NCBI RefSeq assembly: GCF_004348685.1
Contig: NZ_SMKO01000075.1
Location: 1-42,533 of the forward strand
Direction of reading: 5' to 3'
Length of the DNA: 42,533 nt
Source: Nonomuraea deserti
Lineage (GTDB): Bacteria > Actinomycetota > Actinomycetes > Streptosporangiales > Streptosporangiaceae
Part shown: one piece after another, positions 20,434-27,642 of the stretch
Layout: every line of letters starts with the position of its first letter
Numbering within the stretch: the stretch's first letter is position 1
Made by a program: the position numbers and the translations under genes
The notes under the pieces: generated by a model
What the model was told of the DNA's origin: nothing
Seen by the model: only the letters and a program-made list of their open reading frames with translations
Database searches by the model: none

Positions 20434-20657
20434 CATGGCCTCCACTCCGTGAAGGCGGACTCGGTCACCCTTGATGCCGCCACCTTCCCCCGCTCTGGTC
20501 GCTACGCTCCCGCCACTCCTCCAGGCGACGGCAGCTCCCTCGTGCCCATGGCCTCCACTCCGTGAAGGCGGACTCGGTCACCCTTGATGCCGCCACCTTC
20601 CCCCGCTCTGGTCGCTACGCTCCCGCCACTCCTCCAGGCGACGGCAGCTCCCTCGTG
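20434..20657 (-). repeat. Two tandem copies of a 111-bp structured repeat (family copy set 1)
   Basis: Copies at 20547-20657 and 20434-20544 are identical over 111 bp, separated by 2 nt. Read on the minus strand each copy has GAGGGAGC, a stem arm TGCCGTCGCC, a loop containing GGGAGCG-t-AGCGACC and ending GGAA, the partner arm GGTGGCGGCA, then GACCGAG, a TCCG/CGGA hairpin and GCCATG. The 10-bp stem has two G-U pairs that exist only in the minus-strand transcript. Related units occur at 38866-39123. Confidence 0.9.
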
Positions 20658-20659
20658 GG

Positions 20660-21550
20660 TCAAGTCCATATATTGCCCCCCAGCGCGTCGAGCAGCCGCT
20701 CCGCCTCCTCGGGTTTGAGCAGTCCTGCGGCGAGGGCCCGGTCGGCCGTGAGCCTGGCCAGCGCGATGTAGGCGTCGGCCGCCTCCGGAGCGGCCAGGAT
20801 CAGCGCGTCGACGTGCTTGCGCACGGTGCCGGCGTCGCCGCGCACCACAGGGCCGGTGAGCCCGGCGATGCCGAGCCGCAGCACGTTGTCGAGCGCGGCG
20901 CCGAGCAGCGGCCCCAGCATCCGGCCGGGGTGGTCGACGCCGATGCGTACGAGCAGGTCGGACGACTCGGCGATGAGCGTGACCATGTGGTTGGCTGCTC
21001 CCGCCAGCGCCGCGTGGTAGAGCGGGCGGTCGGCGTCGGCGATCCAGACCGGCTCGCCGCCCATCTCGATCACCAGGGCCTCGGCGATGGGACGCAGCAC
21101 GTCGGGCGCGGTCACGCCGTAGGAGATGCCGGTGAGCTTGTTGAGGTCGTCGTCGCGGCCGGTGAACGTCATCACCGGGTGCAGCGCGAGCGGCAGCGCG
21201 CCGGCCTCGGCCGCCGGGTCGAGCACCGACAGCCCGTACGCCCCGCTGGTGTGCACCAGCAGTTTGCCGTGCAGGTCGGCTCCCGTGGACGCCAGCCCGT
21301 TGACCAGGTCGGGCAGCGCGTCGTCCGGCACGGTGAGCAGGATCAGCTGGGCCGCCGCCACGACCTCGTCGGGCCGGGTCGGCGTGACGCCGAGCCGGTC
21401 GGCGGCCCACCGTTGCGAGGCGTCGGACACCCCGCTGGCGGCCACCACCCGGTGACCCGCCTGCGCCAGCGCGGCCCCGAGGGCCGAGCCGACCTTGCCC
21501 GCGCCGAGCACGCCGACGGTCAGCCGTGCCGGGCGATCACCCGCGTCCAT
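20660..21550 (-). CDS. Rossmann-fold/DUF2520 oxidoreductase, candidate PanG-type ketopantoate reductase
   Basis: A 296-residue NAD(P)-dependent oxidoreductase. The N-terminal Rossmann domain has LTVGVLGAGKVGSALGAALAQAGH. Middle features are LILLTVPDDALPDLV and LLVHTSGAYGLSVL. The C-terminal helical DUF2520 domain contains PLYHAALAGAANHMVTL and GPVVRGDAGTV. ATG 21550 follows AGGGGTGA; upstream frames are non-homologous. From memory, the PanG ketopantoate reductases of Francisella and Enterococcus belong to this Rossmann/DUF2520 group. Position directly before panC supports reduction of ketopantoate to pantoate, but panB and panE are not in the window, so the assignment is inference. Only the two tandem 111-bp repeats lie between it and panC. 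Confidence 0.85.
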   Translation of the reverse strand: MDAGDRPARLTVGVLGAGKVGSALGAALAQAGHRVVAASGVSDASQRWAADRLGVTPTRPDEVVAAAQLILLTVPDDALPDLVNGLASTGADLHGKLLVHTSGAYGLSVLDPAAEAGALPLALHPVMTFTGRDDDLNKLTGISYGVTAPDVLRPIAEALVIEMGGEPVWIADADRPLYHAALAGAANHMVTLIAESSDLLVRIGVDHPGRMLGPLLGAALDNVLRLGIAGLTGPVVRGDAGTVRKHVDALILAAPEAADAYIALARLTADRALAAGLLKPEEAERLLDALGGNIWT

Positions 21551-21917
21551 GACGTCACCCCTGTCGACTGCGAACGAGAAATCCGCTGCGCGCACTGCCG
21601 CTCACGGGTCTCGACCAGGGACGGCACCATGGCGGCAGCTCGCTGATGCGGGCTTCTTTTCGTGATGGCGTTGCCGACCAGGGTAACGGCCTATCAGAGC
21701 CGAGCATGTGACCGTGCCTTTGCCGCGCGTTGAGTTAACGACAAAAGCGACAAGGGCATACAAAAAACGCACCCCCTGTCGGAAGAGATGAGGAGAGGGG
21801 TTCATCGCATGGCAGCGGGCGCCGAATCCGTCCTCTGGACCCGACGCCCGCGAAAGATGTGAACCCCTTGGAGGTGCACCGGGCATGGCCGACCGCCGAC
21901 TGACCAGCCCGGACGGA
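21551..21917 (-). other. Leader/intergenic region ahead of the DUF2520-panC-nadBC-coaX-lysS series
   Basis: No gene seen; small frames lack an RBS and bias. Contains the nested inverted repeat at 21796-21868 and an alternative hairpin ending in a T6 tract, described separately. The AT-richer part 21730-21775 may hold promoter elements, none convincing. Confidence 0.45.
21741..21868 (-). ncRNA. Candidate structured leader RNA / attenuator
   Basis: The outer stem AGGGGTTCA/TGAACCCCT (21796-21804 with 21860-21868, 9 bp, perfect) encloses an inner stem GCGGGCG/CGCCCGC (21815-21821 with 21845-21851). On the minus strand the 3' arm ACCCCT could instead pair with AGGGGGT at 21772-21778, followed by GCG and six T's (21761-21766), giving a mutually exclusive terminator-like hairpin. 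It matches no riboswitch class I recognise. It sits downstream of the chaplin terminator and upstream of the cofactor genes, so minus-strand leader function is favoured but unproven. Confidence 0.45.
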
Positions 21918-21943
21918 CCCGGGCCGGCCTGCGCCGGCCCGGG
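21918..21943 (-). terminator. Intrinsic terminator of the chaplin gene
   Basis: A perfect 11-bp GC stem CCCGGGCCGGC/GCCGGCCCGGG with a 4-nt loop, 10 nt after the chaplin stop. Confidence 0.85.
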
Positions 21944-21953
21944 CTCGCCTCAC

Positions 21954-22181
21954 TCAGTGGTGGCTGGGCACGTGGGCGAAGGCGCCGCCCTTGCAGCCGG
22001 CGAGGGCGCCGCCGATGACGGCCACCGCGTTGCCGCAGACGTTGACCGGGATGGCGATGGGCAGGTGCAGCTGGTTGCCCGAGGCGATGCCGCCTGCGCC
22101 GCTGGTGATGTCGGCGTGCGCGGGGGCGGCGAGGGACAACATCGCGACGGCTCCGGCGACGACCATGGCCTTCTTCAGCAT
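21954..22181 (-). CDS. Short chaplin (hydrophobic surface protein)
   Basis: A 75-residue secreted protein with one chaplin domain. The signal peptide MLKKAMVVAGAVAMLSLAAPAHA is followed by DITSGAGGIASGNQLHLPIAIPVNVCGNAVAVIGG and a second Cys in LAGCKGG, the disulfide pair of short chaplins. There is no LPXTG sorting signal, so it is of the short, non-covalently attached class that self-assembles at the air-water surface of aerial hyphae and spores. ATG 22181 follows GAGGAG. The His-containing tail (AHVPSHH) is unusual. Its presence indicates a sporulating or aerial-hypha-forming actinomycete. Confidence 0.92.
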   Translation of the reverse strand: MLKKAMVVAGAVAMLSLAAPAHADITSGAGGIASGNQLHLPIAIPVNVCGNAVAVIGGALAGCKGGAFAHVPSHH

Positions 22182-22346
22182 GAGGGCTCCTCTCGATTGC
22201 GCGGCCGCCTGGGCCGCGGGAATGTGCGCGACAGGGGAACCGATCGCAACGGACAGTGATCCCCCATGACAACGGGTCAACGTTACCCCAAGCAGGGGAC
22301 TGCCAGTAGTCTTTCGATAACGCGCTGTGCCTGGCCGAAGTCATGA

Positions 22347-22352
22347 GATAGT
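22347..22352 (+). promoter_or_regulatory. Possible -10 element, leaderless methyltransferase mRNA
   Basis: GATAGT ends 6 nt before ATG 22359, and no Shine-Dalgarno sequence precedes that ATG. The spacing is what a leaderless transcript would need. The -35 is poor. Confidence 0.35.
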
Positions 22353-22358
22353 CCAGAC

Positions 22359-23321
22359 ATGTGGCTCACCTGGCGCGCCGCGACCGAGCGTGCGCTTTAC
22401 GGCGAGGAGGGCTTCTACCTCCGCGAACGCCCTTCTGGCCACTTCCGCACCTCGGTCAGCGCCTCGGCCGCGTTCGCCGACGCGGTGCTGGCGCTGCTCG
22501 CCGAGGTGGACGCCGAGCTCGGCTCCCCCGGCGTGCTCGATCTGGTCGACATCGGCGCGGGCGAAGGCACGCTGGTCACCCAGGTGCTGGCCGCCGCCGA
22601 GCCCGGGCTGCGCGACCGGCTGCGCATCACCGCCGTCGACCTCTGCCCCCGGCCCGAGGGCGTGCCCGAGCGGATCCGCTGGCGCCCGGACCTGCCCGCC
22701 GCCGTCACCGGGCTGGCCATCGCCAACGAATGGCTCGACAACGTCCCGCTCGACGTGGTGGAGCAGACCCCGCAGGGTCCGCGGTTGATCATGGTCGACG
22801 TCCACACCGGCGAGGAGCGGCTCGGCGACCCGCCCCAGCCTGCCGACCGCGCATGGCTCGAACGATGGTGGCCGTTGTGCCGGGTGGGGGCGCGCGCGGA
22901 GATCGGCCGACCCCGCGACGGAGCCTGGGCCTCGGTTCTGGCACGCCTCGTCAAAGGCAGAGCGATCGCCATCGATTATGCACATCCTGTGGATAACCGT
23001 CCGCCCTGTGGCACCCTGACCGGATACCGCGACGGCGCGGTCGTGACCCCCGTCCCCGACGGCACCTGCGACATCACGGCGCATGTCGCGCTCGACGCGT
23101 GCGCGCAGGCCGGCCGCAGGGCCGGTGCGATATCCACAACCTTGTCCACACAGCGTGACGCACTCAAGGCCCTCGGCATCACCGGCGCCAGGCCGCCCGT
23201 CGACCTGGCCCGCGTCGATCCGCGCGGCTACCTCCGTGCCCTGGCCAGAGCCTCCGAGGAGGGCGAGCTGATCGACCCGTCGGGCCTCGGCGGCTTCGGC
23301 TGGCTCAGCCAGTCGCGGTGA
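22359..23321 (+). CDS. SAM-dependent methyltransferase, COG1565/MidA (NDUFAF7) family
   Basis: A 320-residue class I methyltransferase. The N-terminal AALYGEEGFYLR-like segment (here ATERALYGEEGFYLRERPSGHFRTSVS) is diagnostic for the family. The SAM-binding GxGxG is LDLVDIGAGEGTLVTQVL, followed by ITAVDLCPRP and then ANEWLDNVPLDVVE, the conserved NE(W/F)LD motif. The mitochondrial relative NDUFAF7 dimethylates an arginine of complex I subunit NDUFS2, the NuoD homologue. An orphan NuoD-like gene lies 4.3 kb away on the same strand, so a functional link is possible. The gene overlaps the convergent P450 by 17 nt. There is no clear RBS; it may be leaderless. Confidence 0.9.
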   Translation: MWLTWRAATERALYGEEGFYLRERPSGHFRTSVSASAAFADAVLALLAEVDAELGSPGVLDLVDIGAGEGTLVTQVLAAAEPGLRDRLRITAVDLCPRPEGVPERIRWRPDLPAAVTGLAIANEWLDNVPLDVVEQTPQGPRLIMVDVHTGEERLGDPPQPADRAWLERWWPLCRVGARAEIGRPRDGAWASVLARLVKGRAIAIDYAHPVDNRPPCGTLTGYRDGAVVTPVPDGTCDITAHVALDACAQAGRRAGAISTTLSTQRDALKALGITGARPPVDLARVDPRGYLRALARASEEGELIDPSGLGGFGWLSQSR

Positions 23322-24501
23322 GCTCCAGGGACCGCAGGCCGCGGATGACGTAGCCGGGCTTCCACTCCGGCTCCTGCCGCAGCTCCAGCGTGGCCGCGCG
23401 GTCCAGGAGCGCGCCGAACGACTCCACGAGCTCGATCCTGGCCAGCGGCGCCCCCAGGCAGAAGTGGATCCCGGCGCCGAAGGAGATGTGCGGGTTGTCG
23501 GCACGGCCGACGTCGAGCCTGTCAGGGTCGTCGAACACCGACTGGTCCCGGTTGGCCGACCCGAACAGCAGCGCCACCTCCGCACCACGCGGGATCTCCA
23601 CGCCGTGCACCTCGATGTCCTCCAGCACCCAGCGCTCGAACATCTGCAGCGGCGTGTCCCAGCGCATCAGCTCCTCCACGGCCGTGGGCAGCAGCGAGCG
23701 GTCCTCGCGCAGCCGTACGAGCTCGGCGGGGTTCCTGAACAGGGACCACCAGCCGTTGCCCGTCACGTTCACGGTGGCCTCGTGACCGGCGTTGAGCAGC
23801 AGGACGCACGTGCCGACCAGCTCGTCCTCGGTCAGCTCGGCGATCTGGGTGAGCGCGCTGACCAGGTCGTCGCCGGGGCACGGACGGCGCTCGGCGGCCA
23901 GGGCCTTGAGGTAGCCGGCGAACTCCTCCGCCGCGCGGACCGCGGTGTGCTGGGCCTCGGGGGCGGGGTTGAGCTCGTACATGCCGCAGATGTCGGCCGA
24001 CCAGGGGCGCAGCAGGTGGCGGTCCTGGTCGGGGATGCCCAGCATCTCGGCGATCACGGTGACCGGCAGCGGTTCGGCGACCTCGGCGATCAGGTCGCCG
24101 CCGCCCTTGGCCACGTACGTGTCCACCAGCTCCTGGGCGATGGCGCGGACGCGGGGGCGCAGCGACTCGACCATGCGCGGCGTGAACGCCCTGGAGACCA
24201 GCCGGCGCAGCCTCGTGTGCACCGGCGGCTCCACGTCGAGCATGCCCGCCCTGATCACCCGCCAGAACGGCTCCTGGAACTCCGGCTCCGGCGGCCTGCC
24301 GAACTCCTCGTGCGTGGCCACGTGCAGGTAGGACCGGCCCAGGCGGCGGTCTCTGAGCAGCGCGTTGACGTCCGCGTGGCGCGAGATCAGCCACTGGTTC
24401 GTCGGTTCGAAGTAGCTGATCGGAGCCTCGCGCCGCAGCTCCTCGTAGACGCGGTACGGGTGAGCCACGAAATCCGGATTCCAGGGATCAAAGCGCATCA
24501 T
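23305..24501 (-). CDS. Cytochrome P450
   Basis: A 398-residue soluble bacterial P450 (class using ferredoxin). The I-helix LLLNAGHEATVNVTG has the oxygen-activating (A)GxE/T pattern, the K-helix ExxR is EELMR, and the heme loop is ISFGAGIHFCLGAPLARIEL with the Cys ligand. The N-terminal segment DPWNPDFVAHPYRVYEELRREAPI is typical of CYP107/105-like enzymes. The start overlaps the stop of the terC gene as ATGA (24498-24501), so translation is coupled; a second ATG follows immediately. No ferredoxin gene is adjacent and the substrate is unknown. The 3' end overlaps the methyltransferase gene tail to tail. Confidence 0.96.
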   Translation of the reverse strand: MMRFDPWNPDFVAHPYRVYEELRREAPISYFEPTNQWLISRHADVNALLRDRRLGRSYLHVATHEEFGRPPEPEFQEPFWRVIRAGMLDVEPPVHTRLRRLVSRAFTPRMVESLRPRVRAIAQELVDTYVAKGGGDLIAEVAEPLPVTVIAEMLGIPDQDRHLLRPWSADICGMYELNPAPEAQHTAVRAAEEFAGYLKALAAERRPCPGDDLVSALTQIAELTEDELVGTCVLLLNAGHEATVNVTGNGWWSLFRNPAELVRLREDRSLLPTAVEELMRWDTPLQMFERWVLEDIEVHGVEIPRGAEVALLFGSANRDQSVFDDPDRLDVGRADNPHISFGAGIHFCLGAPLARIELVESFGALLDRAATLELRQEPEWKPGYVIRGLRSLELTATG

Positions 24502-25274
24502 TTCATCTTAGGAGCGGAATCCGCCGTCGCGGCAGTGGCTTCCTCCGTCTCCTCTTGTTGCCTGGCGTGCCTGGCGCGCATGCGGATGTTCAGCAGCTCC
24601 ACGACCACCGAGAACGCCATCGCGAAGTAGATGTAACCCTTGGGGATGTGCTGGCCGAGACCCTCGGCGACGAGCAACACGCCGATCAGCACGAGGAACG
24701 CCAGCGCCAGCATCTTGATGCTCGGATGCCGGTCGACGAACCTGCTGATCGGCCCGGAGGCGAACAACATCACCAGCACCGCCACCACGACCGCCGCGAT
24801 CATCACGCCGAGCTCGTCGACCATGCCGACAGCCGTGATCACCGAGTCGAGCGAGAAGACGATGTCGAGCACCATGATCTGCAGGATCACGGACGTGAAG
24901 GAGGCCGCCGCGACCTTCTTGCCGCCCTTGACGTGCGGCGCCTCCATGCTGTGGCCGATCTCCGTGACGCTCTTGGCCAGCAGGAACAGGCCGCCGAGCA
25001 ACAGGATCAGGTCGCGCCCCGAGATGTCGTGGCCGAAGAGCGCGAACAGCGGATCGGTGAGCCGCACCACCCACGACAGCCCGAGCAGCAGGAGCAGGCG
25101 GCTGATCAGCGCCGCGGCCAGGCCGAGCACCCGGGCCCGGTCACGCTGCTCCGGTGGGAGCTTCCCCGCCAGGATGGAGATGAAAATGATGTTGTCGATC
25201 CCCAGCACGATCTCCAGGGCGACAAGGGTGAAGAAGCCGATCCAGATCTGCGGGTCGGCCACCCATTCCAGCAT
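24498..25274 (-). CDS. TerC family integral membrane protein
   Basis: A 258-residue membrane protein with about seven segments. Two conserved acidic motifs lie in membrane helices: LEIVLGIDNIIFISIL (residues 21-36) and LDIVFSLDSVITAVG (about 138-152). The TerC/Alx family is implicated in metal export, notably manganese loading of secreted proteins in Bacillus, and tellurite resistance. The C-terminal 25 residues are a charged cytoplasmic tail. ATG 25274 follows GGAGGTG. The upstream region was inspected for a yybP-ykoY Mn riboswitch and none was convincing. It is co-transcribed with the P450 by a 4-nt overlap. Confidence 0.94.
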   Translation of the reverse strand: MLEWVADPQIWIGFFTLVALEIVLGIDNIIFISILAGKLPPEQRDRARVLGLAAALISRLLLLLGLSWVVRLTDPLFALFGHDISGRDLILLLGGLFLLAKSVTEIGHSMEAPHVKGGKKVAAASFTSVILQIMVLDIVFSLDSVITAVGMVDELGVMIAAVVVAVLVMLFASGPISRFVDRHPSIKMLALAFLVLIGVLLVAEGLGQHIPKGYIYFAMAFSVVVELLNIRMRARHARQQEETEEATAATADSAPKMK

Positions 25275-25347
25275 TTACGCACCTCCAGGGCATGTGACGG
25301 CGGGTCTCCCGGTAGCAACGACTCGGATGCCCCATAAGTTCGCCCGC

Positions 25348-25378
25348 TTGCGATCCATCCCCGGGTACGGGTTATAGT
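25348..25378 (+). promoter_or_regulatory. Promoter of SAM riboswitch transcript
   Basis: -35-like TTGCGA (25348-25353), 19-nt spacer, -10 TATAGT (25373-25378). The transcript would start near 25385, immediately before the aptamer P1 arm. Confidence 0.6.
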
Positions 25379-25385
25379 CCTTGAC

Positions 25386-25500
25386 GTAGGTCATGAGTGC
25401 CAGCGACAAGCCCCGGCTAGCTGGCCGGCAACCCTCGCGTCCGCGGCGGGGTGCCCCGGGTGAAGACCTGGTCCGTCACGAGGTGTGGCGGGCAAGCGCG
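25386..25500 (+). ncRNA. SAM-IV-type SAM riboswitch
   Basis: The aptamer core includes AGGTCATGAGTGCCAGCG (25388-25405), CAAGCCCCGGCTAGCTGGCC, GGCAACCCTC, GCGGGGTGCCCCGGGTGA and a closing GACCT (25465-25469) that pairs with AGGTC (25388-25392). GCCAGC...GCTGGC and CCGGCAACC are shared with SAM-I/IV classes, and the GGGGTGCCCCGGGTGA segment is typical of SAM-IV in actinobacteria. The downstream segment up to ~25500 probably forms the extra stem/pseudoknot of that class. High SAM is expected to switch the downstream gene off. Confidence 0.9.
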
Positions 25501-25548
25501 GGCTCCGATGGCTGCTCCAGGGGTCCGACGACCCCGAGGAGGATTGCC

Positions 25549-26850
25549 GTGTCCACGCTGACGATCTTCAAGTCCGCGCACGTTCAGGCGGACGAGACCC
25601 CCGCCGCCATCGAGGAACGGCGCGTCCCCGCCGTGCTCGGCGCCGACCTCAAGGTGCCGGTCAAGGGCGGCAGGCTGGTGAGCTACGCCAACCTCGACTA
25701 CGCCGCCAGCGCCCCCTGTCTCGCGCCGGTCAGCGCGGCCGTCGCCGCCGCGCTCCCGGCCTACTCCAGCGTCCACCGCGGCGCGGGCTACGCCTCGCAG
25801 CTCACCACCGCCCGCTACGAGCAGGCGCGGCACACGGTCAGCGCGTTCGCCGGCGCCCGGCCGGACGACGCCGTGATCTTCACCCGCAACACCACCGACG
25901 CCACCAACCTGCTCGCCCGCTGCCTGCCCGAGGGCACGACCACCGTGGTCTTCGACACCGAGCACCACGCCTCCCTCCTCCCCTGGCCCCGGTCCGTACG
26001 GCTGGCGCCGCCCGCCTTCCCCGGCGAGGCCGTGCGCGCCGCCGACGCCACGCTGGCCGCGATCGACGGGCCCAAGCTGCTCGTGGTCACCGCCGCCTCC
26101 AACGTCACCGGCGAGCTGTGGCCCATCGCCGCGCTGGCCCACATCGCGCACCGGCACGGGGCCAGGATCCTGGTGGACGCCGCGCAGTTCGTACCGCACC
26201 GGCGGCTCAACCTCACCGCGCTCGACCTCGACTACGTGGCCTTCTCCGGGCACAAGCTGTACGCGCCCTTCGGTGCCGGCGTGCTGATCGGGCGGCGTGA
26301 CTGGCCGGCCGAGGCGGAGCCGTACCTGAAGGGCGGGGGCGCGGTCCGGTCGGTGGCCGGCGCCGTCGAGTGGCACGACGACCCGGAGCCGCGGCACGAG
26401 GCGGGCACGCCGAACGTGCTCGGCGCCATCGCGCTGGCCGCCGCCTGCGACGCGCTCACCGCCACCGGGTGGACCCCGCTGGTGCGCGAGGAGGAGCGGC
26501 TGATCGCCCGGCTGCGGGCCGGTCTCGCCTCGATCGAGGGCGTACGCGAGCTGTCCCTGTGGGGCAAGGACCACCCGCGCGTGGGCATCGTGTCGTTCAC
26601 CGTCGACGGGCGCCCGGCCCGCGAGGTGGCCGAGGTGCTGTCCGCCGAGTACGGCATCGGGGTGCGCGACGGGAAGTTCTGCGCGCACCCGTTCGTGCGT
26701 CACCTGGTCGAGCGCGGCGGTGACGAGCACGCCGACGGCGGGTGCGAGGACGGCACCGCCTCAGCGGTGCGCGCCTCGATCGGCATCGGCACCACGCAGG
26801 AGCACGTGGACCGGCTGATCGGGGCGCTGCGCGACCTCACCTCCCGCTGA
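25549..26850 (+). CDS. Class V aminotransferase / cysteine desulfurase-like PLP enzyme
   Basis: A 433-residue PLP enzyme of aminotransferase class V fold. Key segments are YANLDYAASAPCLAPV at the N-terminus, IFTRNTTDATNLLARC, HHASLLPWP, the PLP-contacting Asp in ARILVDAAQFVPHR, and the Schiff-base Lys in AFSGHKLYAPFGAGVL. Near the C-terminus there is a Cys-containing segment RDGKFCAHPFVRHLV in the position of the catalytic Cys loop of desulfurases. GTG 25549 follows GAGGAGG by 6 nt. A SAM-IV riboswitch in the leader ties it to sulfur or methionine metabolism; cysteine desulfuration or a beta-lyase reaction is likely but not proven. The stop is 2 nt from the stop of the convergent doxX-like gene. 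Confidence 0.9.
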   Translation: MSTLTIFKSAHVQADETPAAIEERRVPAVLGADLKVPVKGGRLVSYANLDYAASAPCLAPVSAAVAAALPAYSSVHRGAGYASQLTTARYEQARHTVSAFAGARPDDAVIFTRNTTDATNLLARCLPEGTTTVVFDTEHHASLLPWPRSVRLAPPAFPGEAVRAADATLAAIDGPKLLVVTAASNVTGELWPIAALAHIAHRHGARILVDAAQFVPHRRLNLTALDLDYVAFSGHKLYAPFGAGVLIGRRDWPAEAEPYLKGGGAVRSVAGAVEWHDDPEPRHEAGTPNVLGAIALAAACDALTATGWTPLVREEERLIARLRAGLASIEGVRELSLWGKDHPRVGIVSFTVDGRPAREVAEVLSAEYGIGVRDGKFCAHPFVRHLVERGGDEHADGGCEDGTASAVRASIGIGTTQEHVDRLIGALRDLTSR

Positions 26851-26852
26851 GG

Positions 26853-27518
26853 TCAGCCTTTCGGCGGTTCGCCGCGGCGTGGCGGCGGCTCGTCGCCGAC
26901 CAGGGCATCGATGTCCCGCATGTCCTTGTCGCTGAGCTTGCTGTCCCTGGGTGCGCTCGCCTGCCGGGGCACGTGGGGCGGTTCCTCCTGCGCCGGCTCG
27001 GGCGTCGTCGGGCCGCCGGCCCGTTCGCCGGCCGCGCCGGTCGTGGTCGTGCCCCGCGTGGCAGGGGCGTGGGCGGCGAGCTCCGCCTCGGCCGCACGGC
27101 GTTCGGCACGCCTGCGCGACATCGAGTGGAAGATGCCGTCCAGGCCGAACCTGCCGCCGCCGAGCACGAGGAACAGCAGGCTCAGCGTGCCCAGCGAGGC
27201 CGGCAGCTCCCAGCCGTTGTCGGCGCTCAACGGGCTGGGCCCCCAGTGCATGAAGAAGATGGCGCCCAGCATGTTGACCAGCAGCAGCACCGCCACCGGC
27301 CTGACCAGCAGGCCGAGGATCAGGAAGATGCCGCCGACGGTCTCCACGACGGTCGAGTAGGCGGCGGCCACCTCGGGCAGCGGGATCCCCGCTTCTCTGA
27401 AGCCCTGCGCGGTGGCGCCCAGGCCGCCCTGCCACTTCTGCCATCCATGAGCCAGGAAGATCACGCCGGTCACCACGCGCGCGATCAGGGCCGCGACGTC
27501 GAACAATATTCTTTTCAT
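26853..27518 (-). CDS. DoxX family membrane protein with acidic C-terminal tail
   Basis: A 221-residue protein. Four hydrophobic segments fill residues ~5-130; the first is LIARVVTGVIFLAHGWQKWQGG with the HGxxK motif of DoxX, followed by VVETVGGIFLILGLLVRPVAVLLLVNMLGAIFFMHW. Residues 135-221 are hydrophilic, with a basic patch (RRRAERRAAEAE) and a Pro/Glu-rich end including KLSDKDMRDIDALVGDE. ATG 27518 follows GGGGGAGA. DoxX relatives have been tied to thiol/redox-stress membrane complexes in mycobacteria. The tail is longer than usual for the family. Function not assigned. Confidence 0.9.
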   Translation of the reverse strand: MKRILFDVAALIARVVTGVIFLAHGWQKWQGGLGATAQGFREAGIPLPEVAAAYSTVVETVGGIFLILGLLVRPVAVLLLVNMLGAIFFMHWGPSPLSADNGWELPASLGTLSLLFLVLGGGRFGLDGIFHSMSRRRAERRAAEAELAAHAPATRGTTTTGAAGERAGGPTTPEPAQEEPPHVPRQASAPRDSKLSDKDMRDIDALVGDEPPPRRGEPPKG

Positions 27519-27642
27519 GGTGATTTCTCCCCCCGTTCCAGATATCCCTCCCCATGTCCGACTTCAGGATGCATTTTCATACCAAGCTTTGACCGTCCAC
27601 CCTGCGCTGGATCGACACCCACGACGGTGGCAGCATGGCCGT

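Noticed and set aside
25275..25347. Manganese (yybP-ykoY) riboswitch upstream of the terC gene
   Set aside because: The terC leader contains a GTTGCTACCGGG-like stretch but lacks the ordered consensus blocks, so it was not called.
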